A stretch of DNA of 47,102 nucleotides from Chitinophagaceae bacterium (GTDB lineage: Bacteria; Bacteroidota; Bacteroidia; Chitinophagales; Chitinophagaceae), in contig JANWKA010000133.1 of assembly GCA_025451655.1 (NCBI GenBank), positions 1 to 47,102 on the forward strand. Direction: 5' to 3'. Every line of letters starts with the position of its first letter. Within the stretch, counting starts at the first letter, position 1. Under the pieces are notes generated by a model. That model was not told the origin of the DNA, ran no database searches, and worked only from the letters and a program-made list of their open reading frames with translations. Below are positions 29,021 through 38,593 of this stretch, in pieces. The translations under genes were made by a program, and so were the position numbers.

Positions 29021-29896
29021 TTACCGCTCGCGCAATACAGATGCCATGGTTTTGCCGATATCTGCTGGGCTGTCCACCACATGAATGCCCGAGGCCCTCA
29101 TGATCGCCATTTTGGCTGCTGCAGTGTCCTCGGCCCCTCCGACGATAGCCCCGGCATGGCCCATCCTCCTCCCGGGTGGCGCGGTTTGTCCTGCGATGAA
29201 CCCCACCACCGGCTTATTCCCTTCCTTTTTCACATAGGCAGCCGCATCTGCCTCCATATTGCCCCCGATCTCCCCGATCATCACGATTCCCCGGGTTTCC
29301 GGATCCTCCATCAGCAGGGCCACAGCCTCCCGGGTGGGAGTTCCGATAATGGGGTCTCCCCCGATCCCGATGGCGGTGGAAATCCCCAGGCCGGCTTTCA
29401 CCACCTGGTCCGCCGCCTCATAGGTCAGGGTCCCGGATTTGGATACGATCCCGATATGGCCTTTCCGGAATACAAACCCCGGCATGATGCCCACCTTGCA
29501 CAGGTCTGCCGAAATCACCCCCGGACAATTGGGGCCAACCAGGCGGGTGGCTTTACCCTTCAGGTATTGTTGGACCAGGACCATGTCCTGAACGGGGATC
29601 CCTTCCGTGATGCAGACCACGAGGCGGATCCCTGCGTCCGCAGCTTCCATGATGGCGTCAGCCGCAAAGGCCGGAGGAACAAAAAGGATCGATACATCTG
29701 CCCCGGTGGCCCTGGCCGCCTGGTCCACCGTGTTGAACACCGGGCGGTCCAGGTGCATGGTGCCCCCCTTTCCCGGGGTCACCCCGCCAACCAGGCAGGT
29801 GCCATACTCGATCATCTGGGTGGCGTGGAAGGTTCCTTCGGTGCCGGTAAACCCCTGCACCATGACCCTGCTTTCCTGATTCACTAAGACGCTCAT
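29021..29896 (-). CDS. sucD: Succinate-CoA ligase alpha subunit
   Basis: [63 protein letters not shown] (phosphohistidine region). Confidence 0.96.
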   Translation of the reverse strand: MSVLVNQESRVMVQGFTGTEGTFHATQMIEYGTCLVGGVTPGKGGTMHLDRPVFNTVDQAARATGADVSILFVPPAFAADAIMEAADAGIRLVVCITEGIPVQDMVLVQQYLKGKATRLVGPNCPGVISADLCKVGIMPGFVFRKGHIGIVSKSGTLTYEAADQVVKAGLGISTAIGIGGDPIIGTPTREAVALLMEDPETRGIVMIGEIGGNMEADAAAYVKKEGNKPVVGFIAGQTAPPGRRMGHAGAIVGGAEDTAAAKMAIMRASGIHVVDSPADIGKTMASVLRER

Positions 29897-29939
29897 AGAA
29901 AAAATTGCTGTGAAGGCCGGCAAAAATACCCCCTATTGT

Positions 29940-30743
29940 TCAATCGGCCAATGGAGGTTCCTGGGCCTGGCGATTCTGCATGATTTCAATCTGTCTCATT
30001 TCCTTGGCATCCTGGAGAAACTCCGAGGCGAAAATGAAATGGTTCAGCTTCTCGTCCCGGCTGAAGATGATGTCCCGGTTGGTTCCTTCCCACTGCTTCA
30101 GCCCATTGTACAAATAAAGGATATGGTCACCGATCTCCATTACGGAATTCATGTCATGGGTGTTGATCACGGTGGTGATCTGGTATTCGCTGGTGATCTC
30201 CTTGATCAGTTTGTCAATCACCATCGAGGTCTGGGGATCCAGGCCGGAGTTGGGTTCATCACAGAACAGGTACTTCGGGTTGAGCACGATGGCCCGGGCA
30301 ATCCCCACCCTTTTTTTCATCCCCCCGCTGATCTCCGCCGGATATTTTTTATAAGCCTCCATCAGGTTCACCCGGTCCAGGCAGGACTCGACGCGCATGC
30401 GCTTTTCCTTGGCCGTCAGGTTAGTGAACATGTCCAGGGGAAAGAAAACGTTTTGTTCGACCGTCATGCTGTCGAAAAGTGCCGTTCCCTGGAAAAGCAT
30501 GCCGATCTTCTCCCGGATGGCTTTTTTCTCCCGCTCGGACATGGCTGTGAAATCCTCCCCGCCATATTTGACCTGCCCTTTGTCCACGTTCATGAGTCCC
30601 ACCATGCATTTCATCAGGACGGTCTTCCCGCTTCCGCTGGTCCCGATGATCAGATTGGTTTTGCCCCCCTCCATCACAGCGGACACATCCTGAAGGATCA
30701 TTTTTCCTCCAAAACCTTTCGTAACGTTCAGGACCTCGATCAT
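29940..30743 (-). CDS. ABC transporter ATP-binding protein, MlaF-like
   Basis: Walker A GTSGSGKTVLMK; ISGGMKKRVGIARAI signature; Walker B KYLFCDEPNSGLDP; followed by H-loop region. Confidence 0.93.
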   Translation of the reverse strand: MIEVLNVTKGFGGKMILQDVSAVMEGGKTNLIIGTSGSGKTVLMKCMVGLMNVDKGQVKYGGEDFTAMSEREKKAIREKIGMLFQGTALFDSMTVEQNVFFPLDMFTNLTAKEKRMRVESCLDRVNLMEAYKKYPAEISGGMKKRVGIARAIVLNPKYLFCDEPNSGLDPQTSMVIDKLIKEITSEYQITTVINTHDMNSVMEIGDHILYLYNGLKQWEGTNRDIIFSRDEKLNHFIFASEFLQDAKEMRQIEIMQNRQAQEPPLAD

Positions 30744-30761
30744 GAGTTGTAATAACAGGCT

Positions 30762-31499
30762 TTATTGCAGCAGGATCGCAGCCAGGCCATAATCGGCGAA
30801 CAGGATCAGGATGCAGCTCACCACCACCGATGTCGTGCTGGCCCGGCCGATCTCCAGGGCACCGCCCTGGACATAATAACCGAAATAAGCCGAAATGCTG
30901 GAGATGATGAAGGCGAAAGTATAAGACTTGATGAGCGCGAAAAACACGTTGAAGCTGTTGAAGTTCTTCACCAGGCCCTGGAGGAATTGCTGTTTTCCGA
31001 GGATCCCGGCCAGTTCCCCGGCAAGCAGCCCTCCGGTGATTCCCAAAAACCCCGCGATGATCACCAGGCAGGGGATCACCAGCAACGCGGCGAGTATCTT
31101 GGGAAGGATGAGATAGGCCTTGGTATTGATCCCCATGATCTCCAGGGCATCAATCTGTTCGGAGACCCGCATGTTGCCCAGTTCAGAGGCGATCTTGGAC
31201 CCGATCACCCCGGCAAGCACGATGCAAACCATGGTGGGTGCCAGCTCCAGGATCAGGGTGTCGCGGACCACCATCGAAATGGTGGTCTTGGGGATCCAGG
31301 GGCTGACCAGCTGGTAGGCCGTCTGAACGGTGGTCACGCCACCCAGGAAAACGGAAATGATCATCACGATGCCCAGGCTTCCCAGTCCGATTTCAACACA
31401 CTGGTGCATGAACTCCTTCCAGTACATTTTCACGCTTTCCGGCCTGGACCACATGCCCTTCAGCATCAGCAGATACTTACCGAAATGATAGAAGAACAT
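30762..31499 (-). CDS. ABC transporter permease, MlaE family
   Basis: 245 aa; VTTVQTAYQLVSPWIPKTTISMVVRDTLILELAPTMVCIVLAGVIGSKIASELGNMRVSEQIDALEIMGINTKAYLILPK, MlaE signature. Confidence 0.95.
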   Translation of the reverse strand: MFFYHFGKYLLMLKGMWSRPESVKMYWKEFMHQCVEIGLGSLGIVMIISVFLGGVTTVQTAYQLVSPWIPKTTISMVVRDTLILELAPTMVCIVLAGVIGSKIASELGNMRVSEQIDALEIMGINTKAYLILPKILAALLVIPCLVIIAGFLGITGGLLAGELAGILGKQQFLQGLVKNFNSFNVFFALIKSYTFAFIISSISAYFGYYVQGGALEIGRASTTSVVVSCILILFADYGLAAILLQ

Positions 31500-31541
31500 G
31501 CCTGTTTAATCTGGGCCAAATATACAGATTTGCCCGAGGGT

Positions 31542-32597
31542 TCACTTAACAAGGCTTTGGACCAGGAGCCGCTTGAGACTTCTTTCGATGATTTGGCCCA
31601 TCGTGGTGCACCGGCCGAATGCAGGGTCATCATAATGGCGCGCCAGTTCCTGGCCAAGCTGGCTGATTTTGGCGGCCGTGGAGACCTCATCGGTGCGGAT
31701 CACATCCCGGAGATCCTTGATCCGGTGCCGCTGGACCTTAATGCGGCGCGCCATGAGCGCCCTTTCCTCCTGCTGGTATTGCCTGATGGTCTCCGGGTTG
31801 AGCAGCGTCGCGGCAAGTTCAACGAATGCCCTGTTCTCAGGGAAGGACTGGGGCATGTAAACCAGCAACCGGCCTTCGAAAAACTGCTGATCGAAGTCAA
31901 TGGCCCGGATCCGGAACTGAACATCATCGAAATCCGGGGTGATGTCAAATACGAAATTGTAGGACCTCATGTCCCCAAGCAACCGGACAAAGCACCTTTC
32001 GTTGAATTTTACGAACTCCTTGGCGATCCGGTTGCGGTTGAACTCGGGGCGGCCCAGGTAATGGGCGATGAACTGGTCCCCGGGTACCCCGGCAATATGC
32101 TCTTCCACCAGCGTATTGCCATCCACGAAGAAATTGATCCAGTAAGGGGAGAGGATATGTTCCAGTTCCAGTCCGTAAATCCGGGAGGCATCTGCGACCT
32201 TGATATAGAAATAATCATAAACATCGTTAAAATCGTTTACGATCTTGACCCGGAATGGATGGGAATTTCCGAAGCTGCAATAATCCACCCGTTCAATATG
32301 GAGGTGCTCCTCGGCGGTGAAATCCCCTCCAGCCTTGAGGATGGAATAGGTCCGCTTCAGGTCCCGGTAGATCCGGTTCATAGCCTCCTGCGGATAAAAA
32401 ACCGATTGCCAGAGGGTGTCTTTGCCCTCCTTGTCGTAAACCGGGATCACAGCGTCATAATATTTCAGCTCTTCGTAGGACACCGGAAGCCGGATCTCCC
32501 GTTCATAGATCCGGAGATACCTGCGGAAGGCAGGGATCAGCGGATAGGTGATCTTCTTTCTGGAGATCCTCGGAACGGAAATGGGGTCCATGGTCAT
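31542..32597 (-). CDS. Uncharacterised protein with possible protein-kinase-like (APH-like) fold
   Basis: Start MTMDPIS overlaps the maeB stop as ATGA (32594-32597). Motif order YFYIKVAD ... LELEHIL ... LVEEHIAGVPGD ... LLGDMRSYNFVFD ... IRAIDFDQQF resembles a kinase Lys, helix-C Glu, hinge, catalytic loop and DFG-type Asp. Confidence 0.7.
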   Translation of the reverse strand: MTMDPISVPRISRKKITYPLIPAFRRYLRIYEREIRLPVSYEELKYYDAVIPVYDKEGKDTLWQSVFYPQEAMNRIYRDLKRTYSILKAGGDFTAEEHLHIERVDYCSFGNSHPFRVKIVNDFNDVYDYFYIKVADASRIYGLELEHILSPYWINFFVDGNTLVEEHIAGVPGDQFIAHYLGRPEFNRNRIAKEFVKFNERCFVRLLGDMRSYNFVFDITPDFDDVQFRIRAIDFDQQFFEGRLLVYMPQSFPENRAFVELAATLLNPETIRQYQQEERALMARRIKVQRHRIKDLRDVIRTDEVSTAAKISQLGQELARHYDDPAFGRCTTMGQIIERSLKRLLVQSLVK

Positions 32598-34903
32598 GAG
32601 CGGGGTTTCCCGGGAACGGGCACGGTATCGTGTTTGCATTTCTGCTGGGCATCCACCACCGCGATGGTGACCATATTGACAATCTGCCTCACGGTGCTGC
32701 CCAGCTGCAATACATGGACCGGTTTACCCAGGCCCAGGAGGATAGGGCCTATGGTGTCAAAGCCGCCCACTTCCTGCAGGAGGTTGTAGGCGATATTTCC
32801 GGCCGCAAGGTTCGGGAAAATGAGGGTATTGACTCCGCCCGAAACCAGATCGCTGAAAGGGTAATTGTCCCTCAGGATCTCGGTGTTGAAGGCCAGGCTG
32901 GCCTGGATTTCCCCGTCCACGACCAGGGAAGGTTCCTTTTTGCGAAGCAGCCGGACGGTATCCCGCACCAGCATGGCCTCAGGAGTGGGGCTGGACCCGA
33001 AATTGGAATAGGAAAGCAGGGCGATCCGGGGGGTAATGTTGAATTGCTGGACCTCCCGGGCTGTGAGCAGGGTGATGTCGGCCAGTTCCTCCACCGTGGG
33101 GTTGAAATTCACGGTGGTGTCCGCCAGGAACAGCGGACCCTGCTTGGTCAGGATGATATACATTCCGGCCACCCGCTTCACCCCTTCCTCCATACCGATG
33201 GACTGGAGGGCCGGCCGGATGGTATCCGGGTATTTCCTGCTGAGGCCGGAAATCAAGGCATCCGCTTCCCCGGTTTCCACCATCATGCATCCGAAATAGG
33301 TCCGGTCCTTCATGATTTTCTTGGCCTCGTAATAATTGAACCCCCTTCTTTTTCTCCTGGAAAAAAACAATTCCCCGAATTGCTGCCTTTTGGCCTCCTG
33401 GTCATCGGCCCGGCTGTCGATGATCTCCACCCCGTCGTTTTCGATCCCGTTTTCAGCCATTAATTTTTCAATGATTTTCCGGTCCCCGAGCAGGATCGGG
33501 ACCGCGAGCCCCTCTTCCCGGACAATCTGCACCGCCTTGAGAATCTTGAGATTGTCCGCCTCCGCGAATACCACCCTCCGGGGATCTTTCCGGGCTTTTG
33601 AACCCAAAAGCCGGATCAGGTGGTTGTCCAGACCGAGGCGGTTGTTCAGTTCCAGGCGGTAAGCTTCCCAATCGGTGATCGGCGACTGGGCCACCCCGCT
33701 TTCCATGGCCGCCCTGGCGACCGCTGGTGCCACGGTCTCCAGCAACCGCTGGTCCAGGGGCTTTGGAATGATATAGGTGGGGCCGAACTGGATATTTTTC
33801 TCACCATAGGCCATATTGACCATATCCGGCACGGGCAGCGTGGCCAGCCCGGCTAGGGCCTTGACCGCTGCAAGCTTCATGGCTTCGTTAATTTGGGTGG
33901 CCCTTACATCCAGGGCACCCCGGAAGATATAGGGGAACCCCAGGACATTGTTTACCTGGTTGGGGAAATCGGACCTTCCCGTGGCCATGATGAGGTCCGG
34001 CCGGGATTGGGCCGCCTCCTCATATCCGATCTCCGGATCCGGGTTGGCCATTGCGAATACGATCGGGTTTTTGGCCATCGATTTGACCATGTCCGGAGTG
34101 ACGATGCCACCCACGGAAAGCCCGATGAACACATCAGCCCCTTTCATGGCATCAGCCAGGGTCTTTACCCTGGTATCCCTGGCAAACTTTCTTTTCATCT
34201 CGTCCAGGTCGGTCCGTTCGCCGGTGATCGGGCCCTGGCGGTCGAACATAAGGATATTGGCAGGGTCGGCTCCCAGGGAAATATAAAGTTTGACGCAGGC
34301 CATGGCGGCGGCTCCAGCTCCGCTGACGACCATGGATACCTTCGAGATTTTTTTCCGGACCAGGGTCAGGGCATTGAGCAGGGCCGCCCCGGAAATGATC
34401 GCGGTGCCGTGCTGGTCGTCATGCATGACGGGTATCTTCATTTCCCTGCGGAGCCTTTCCTCGATAATGAAACATTCCGGACTCCGGATGTCTTCCAGGT
34501 TGATGCCGCCGAAAGTTGGCTCAAGGGCTTTCACAACCTGAATGAAATGCTCCGGGTCCCGGGCATTGAGCTCAATATCAAACACATCGATGTCGGCGAA
34601 TATTTTGAACAGGACTCCCTTTCCTTCCATCACCGGCTTGCTGGCCTCCGGGCCGATATCCCCAAGGCCGAGCACCGCCGTTCCATTGGTGACCACGGCC
34701 ACCAGGTTTCCCTTGGCGGTATACCGGTAAACCCCTTCGGGGTCCCGGTGAATTTCCTTGCAGGGCTCGGCGACCCCGGGAGAATAGGCGAGGGACAGAT
34801 CCCGCTGTGATTTGGTGTCTTTGGTGGGTATGACTTCAATCTTTCCCGGCCTTCCCATGGAATGGTAATCCAGCGCATCCTGCTTCCTGATGGGTTTGGC
34901 CAT
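32594..34903 (-). CDS. maeB: NADP-dependent malic enzyme with C-terminal phosphotransacetylase-like domain
   Basis: Start [63 protein letters not shown]-terminal PTA domain ([22 protein letters not shown] ...). Confidence 0.96.
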   Translation of the reverse strand: MAKPIRKQDALDYHSMGRPGKIEVIPTKDTKSQRDLSLAYSPGVAEPCKEIHRDPEGVYRYTAKGNLVAVVTNGTAVLGLGDIGPEASKPVMEGKGVLFKIFADIDVFDIELNARDPEHFIQVVKALEPTFGGINLEDIRSPECFIIEERLRREMKIPVMHDDQHGTAIISGAALLNALTLVRKKISKVSMVVSGAGAAAMACVKLYISLGADPANILMFDRQGPITGERTDLDEMKRKFARDTRVKTLADAMKGADVFIGLSVGGIVTPDMVKSMAKNPIVFAMANPDPEIGYEEAAQSRPDLIMATGRSDFPNQVNNVLGFPYIFRGALDVRATQINEAMKLAAVKALAGLATLPVPDMVNMAYGEKNIQFGPTYIIPKPLDQRLLETVAPAVARAAMESGVAQSPITDWEAYRLELNNRLGLDNHLIRLLGSKARKDPRRVVFAEADNLKILKAVQIVREEGLAVPILLGDRKIIEKLMAENGIENDGVEIIDSRADDQEAKRQQFGELFFSRRKRRGFNYYEAKKIMKDRTYFGCMMVETGEADALISGLSRKYPDTIRPALQSIGMEEGVKRVAGMYIILTKQGPLFLADTTVNFNPTVEELADITLLTAREVQQFNITPRIALLSYSNFGSSPTPEAMLVRDTVRLLRKKEPSLVVDGEIQASLAFNTEILRDNYPFSDLVSGGVNTLIFPNLAAGNIAYNLLQEVGGFDTIGPILLGLGKPVHVLQLGSTVRQIVNMVTIAVVDAQQKCKHDTVPVPGKPRS

Positions 34904-35043
34904 AATGATCGGTTCGGTATTCCGCAATTTACAAACTTCATGGGGCTTTGTTTTACCAGGAGGGGATTGACCGGGGTTCCCGGATATACCCATTCCCCTA
35001 AAATCTCCCGGACATTATTGGAGATAAGATTTAATTTTAGCCC

Positions 35044-35427
35044 ATGGGGCGGATTCAAACCTTGTATTTTCTCCTGGCGGCCGCCTGCGCGGCCCTGCTC
35101 TGGTGGCTGGACTTCAGGGAAATTCCCAACCTGGCTACTTTCCTGATTCAATCCCTGCTGGTCCTGATCGGTGTATTGGGCATTTTCCTCCACCGGAACA
35201 GGGGATTACAGGGCCGGCTTGCGATTACCGGCGTCCTGCTTTCCGTTGTGGTGCTTGTCCTGGAATACTTTACCACCCGGAAACTGGCAGCGACGCATGC
35301 CACGATCCAGACTTATCATTATCTCTCTCCCCTGGTCTGCCTGTTCATGGGGCTTTTTTTCTTTCTGGCTGCCCGTGGCATCCGTAAGGATACCCGACTC
35401 CTCAAATCCAGCGAAAGGCTGCGCTGA
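35044..35427 (+). CDS. Small membrane protein, DUF4293-like
   Basis: 127 aa, 4 TM; MGRIQTLYFLLAAACAALLWW resembles the start of Bacteroidota DUF4293 proteins. Confidence 0.75.
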   Translation: MGRIQTLYFLLAAACAALLWWLDFREIPNLATFLIQSLLVLIGVLGIFLHRNRGLQGRLAITGVLLSVVVLVLEYFTTRKLAATHATIQTYHYLSPLVCLFMGLFFFLAARGIRKDTRLLKSSERLR

Positions 35428-35433
35428 AGGGGA

Positions 35434-38244
35434 TTATAGAAACGGCCCTGTCCGGCTTCCCCTGGCCTTTTTCAGCCCTCCCGGTATACCTTCATAAAGA
35501 ATTCTTCCACCTTCATCGCCGCCTTCCGGTCCCATTTCGATCACCCAGTCCGCAGCCCGGATGACATCCAGGTTATGCTCGATTACGATGATGGAATGGC
35601 CCTGGGTGATCAACGCCCTCAGGGAATTCAAAAGTTTTTCGATATCATGGAAATGGAGACCGGTCGTGGGCTCATCGAAAAGGAAAAGAAGGTGCTGGGT
35701 GGACCTCCCCCTTCCCAGGAATGCGGCCAGCTTGACCCGCTGGGCCTCCCCGCCGCTCAGGGTGGTGGAGGACTGGCCCAGCTTTACATAACCCAGCCCC
35801 ACGGCGGAAAGGGGCCGGAGGCGGGTCTGGATCTCCTTTTCGCCGGAGAAGAATTCAAGGGCTTCATCCACGCTGAGCTCCAGCACTCCATGGATGTTCT
35901 TCCCCTTGAAGGTGACCTCAAGCAATTCATCCTTGAACCTTTTGCCGCCACAGGCCTCGCAAACCAGGTGTACATCGGAAAGAAACTGCATCTCCACCAC
36001 CACTTCCCCTTCTCCCTTGCAGGTGTCACAGCGGCCTCCGTCCACATTGAAGGAAAAATGGCGGGCCTCAAAGCCCCGGATCTTGCTGAGGGGCTGGCGG
36101 GAATACAGGTCCCGGATCTCGTCATAGGCCTTGATATAGGTGACCGGGTTGGACCGCGAGGATTTCCCGATGGGGTTCTGGTCCACCAGTTCGACCTGTT
36201 CGATATCGTCCAGGTCACCTTCCAGTCCTTCATAATGGCCAGGTCTTCCTGCAGGTTCGCCCTTCGCCCTTTTCAGAGCCGGATAAAGGATCTGGCGGAC
36301 CAGGGTCGTTTTTCCTGAACCACTTACACCACAAACCACGCACAGGGTATTGAGCGGGAATTGAACGTCCACATGGTCCAGATTATGTTCGGTGCATCCC
36401 TTCAGGGTGATGGAACGGCTCCAGGCCCTGGACTTTTCCGGGATCGGAATGGCCATGGCCCCGCTCAGGTATTTGCCGGTGAGGCTCCGGGGATCTTTCA
36501 GGATTTGGGGGTAGGTGCCGCTGAAAACGATTTCGCCGCCCTGATAGCTGGCCAGTGGTCCCATGTCAATAATATGGTCCGCCTCCCGCATCATCTGTTC
36601 ATCATGTTCCACGACGATGACGGTATTGTCCAGATCCCGGAGCTGTTTAAGTACCCGGATGAGGCGGTGGGTGTCCCTGGAATGGAGGCCGATGCTGGGC
36701 TCGTCCAGGATATAAAGGGAATTGGTCAGATTGCTTCCCAGGGTCCGGGTCAGCTGGATCCGCTGGCTCTCCCCGCCGCTGAGGGTATTGGCTACCCGGT
36801 CCAGGGTGAGGTACCCCAATCCCACATCGATCAGGGTCGCCAGTCTCCTGGTGATTTCCATTAATATCCGGGCCGCCACTTTCCGGTCGAAAACGCTGAG
36901 GTCGAGGCCCTCGAACCATTCCTTCAGCTTCTGCACCGGCATCGCGACCAGGGCTGAAACGGGCTGGCCTCCCACCCGGACATAAAGGGCCTCCTTCCTG
37001 AGCCTGGAACCCCCGCAATCAGGGCAAAGGGTTTTGCCCCGGAACCGGGATTGCATCACGCGGTACTGGACCTTGTAAAGGTTTTGTTCCACCATCCGGA
37101 AAAATTCATTGAGGCCGGCGAAATAGGCATTCCCGGTCCAGAGCAGTTCGCGCTGATGCTGACTGAGGGTCAAAACGGGGCGATGGACGGGGAAATCAAA
37201 ACGATAGGCGTTGCGGAGCAGGGCTTCATTCCATTCCTTCATTTTTTCACCCCTCCAGGGAGCGATGGCCCCCTCATACACGCTGAGCCTGGGATCGGGG
37301 ATGACCAGTTCCGGATCAATTCCCAGGACCTGGCCGAATCCCTCGCAGACCGGGCAGGCCCCGAATGGATTGTTGAAGGCAAACATGTTGGGGCTGGGTT
37401 CCTGGAACTCCATCCCGTCCCGTTCGAACCGGTTGGAGAACGGGACCGGCTCTCCGATCCCCGTATCCAGCACGATCCTCCCCTCTCCTTCAAAAAAGGC
37501 GGCCTGGATGCTGTCGGAAATCCGGTGGAGGTCATCCTCTCCGAAAGGCCGGGTTACGATCCGGTCCACCAGGAGGGCGCTTCCCTTTTCCAGGACCGGG
37601 TTTTTCTCTTCCAGGAGGTCAGCGATCCTGGAGATCCCCTTTGCAGAATGATAAATCCTGGAAAAACCTTTTTGAACCAGGACAGAGAGTGCTTCCCTTG
37701 CATTGCTCCTGGAATGAAGATGGATGGGAACCAGCACCATCACCTTTGTCCCCTCCCCGAGTGCCTTGATATAATCCACTACATCGCTGCTCTCGTGTTT
37801 TTCCACCAACGCTCCCGAAACTGGCGAATAAGTCTTTCCCACCCTCCCGTAAAGCAACCGGAGGTAATCATAGATCTCGGTCATGGTGCCCACGGTGGAA
37901 CGCGGGGTCCTGCTGATGACTTTTTGTTCGATGGCGATGGCAGGGCAGATGCCCCGGATGAAATCCACATCGGGCTTGTTCATCCGGACCAGGAACTGGC
38001 GGGCATAAGCGCTCAGGCTTTCAGCATACCTCCGCTGGCCCTCCGCAAAAAGGGTATCCATGGTCAGGGAGGATTTACCGGACCCCGATACCCCGGTGAC
38101 CACGACCAGTTTACCTCTCGGAATGGTCACCGAAACATTCTTCAGGTTGTGAACCCGGGCGCCCTGGATATAGATTCCCGGTAATACCCGGATGGGAGGA
38201 TGGGATAATTCAGGGGAGGGTGTTGCCGCCTTTTTTGTTGCCAT
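35434..38244 (-). CDS. uvrA: Excinuclease ABC subunit A
   Basis: 936 aa; GVSGSGKSSLTMDTLFAEGQRRYAESLSAYARQFL; CPVCEGFG, CPDCGGSR and CDTCKGEGEV...CEACGGKRF zinc motifs; two ABC signatures. Confidence 0.98.
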   Translation of the reverse strand: MATKKAATPSPELSHPPIRVLPGIYIQGARVHNLKNVSVTIPRGKLVVVTGVSGSGKSSLTMDTLFAEGQRRYAESLSAYARQFLVRMNKPDVDFIRGICPAIAIEQKVISRTPRSTVGTMTEIYDYLRLLYGRVGKTYSPVSGALVEKHESSDVVDYIKALGEGTKVMVLVPIHLHSRSNAREALSVLVQKGFSRIYHSAKGISRIADLLEEKNPVLEKGSALLVDRIVTRPFGEDDLHRISDSIQAAFFEGEGRIVLDTGIGEPVPFSNRFERDGMEFQEPSPNMFAFNNPFGACPVCEGFGQVLGIDPELVIPDPRLSVYEGAIAPWRGEKMKEWNEALLRNAYRFDFPVHRPVLTLSQHQRELLWTGNAYFAGLNEFFRMVEQNLYKVQYRVMQSRFRGKTLCPDCGGSRLRKEALYVRVGGQPVSALVAMPVQKLKEWFEGLDLSVFDRKVAARILMEITRRLATLIDVGLGYLTLDRVANTLSGGESQRIQLTRTLGSNLTNSLYILDEPSIGLHSRDTHRLIRVLKQLRDLDNTVIVVEHDEQMMREADHIIDMGPLASYQGGEIVFSGTYPQILKDPRSLTGKYLSGAMAIPIPEKSRAWSRSITLKGCTEHNLDHVDVQFPLNTLCVVCGVSGSGKTTLVRQILYPALKRAKGEPAGRPGHYEGLEGDLDDIEQVELVDQNPIGKSSRSNPVTYIKAYDEIRDLYSRQPLSKIRGFEARHFSFNVDGGRCDTCKGEGEVVVEMQFLSDVHLVCEACGGKRFKDELLEVTFKGKNIHGVLELSVDEALEFFSGEKEIQTRLRPLSAVGLGYVKLGQSSTTLSGGEAQRVKLAAFLGRGRSTQHLLFLFDEPTTGLHFHDIEKLLNSLRALITQGHSIIVIEHNLDVIRAADWVIEMGPEGGDEGGRILYEGIPGGLKKARGSRTGPFL

Positions 38245-38421
38245 GGGGATGGGGGAATCCCGAATCCTCAGGATCCGGGGTTATCGCAAATGTAAGGCCA
38301 TAATGGTTTCGGGGGCGGTTCCGCAATCCATCATTCAACACATTGATAACAAATAGTTTGCAAATTTGGAAATGCGGTTCGGGAGCCGGAACGCAGGGTT
38401 CCTGCGTCAGGGGAAAATAAA

Positions 38422-38452
38422 ATTGGGAATTTTAACATTTCGTTTATATTTG
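38422..38452 (+). promoter_or_regulatory. Bacteroidota-type promoter for the ECF sigma gene
   Basis: ATTG (3/4 match to TTTG, 38422-38425) - N19 - TATATTTG (TAnnTTTG, 38445-38452); predicts a roughly 130-nt 5' leader. Confidence 0.65.
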
Positions 38453-38521
38453 CAAAACCTGTGATGTGACCACCGATCCTTCCCAGGCGATTTTTTCCGC
38501 AAATCCTACAAGCCTATAGCA

Positions 38522-38593
38522 AAAGTTCTACAAGAAGAATGACCGGCTCCCGCAGTCTGTTATCCATTCGTTAACCGAAATCTGTAGAACTTT
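38522..38593 (+). repeat. Perfect 11-bp inverted repeat in the ECF sigma 5' leader
   Basis: AAAGTTCTACA (38522-38532) and TGTAGAACTTT (38583-38593), separated by 50 nt; the 3' arm ends exactly before the ATG at 38594. Confidence 0.85.

Noticed and set aside
30765-32789. 674-aa + strand ORF antisense to MlaE and the kinase-like gene
   Set aside because: Composition rich in G/H/D/Q/P with no domain; a shadow ORF opposite well-supported minus-strand genes, as expected in GC-rich coding DNA.
37051-38184. 377-aa + strand ORF
   Set aside because: Antisense to uvrA; no motifs.
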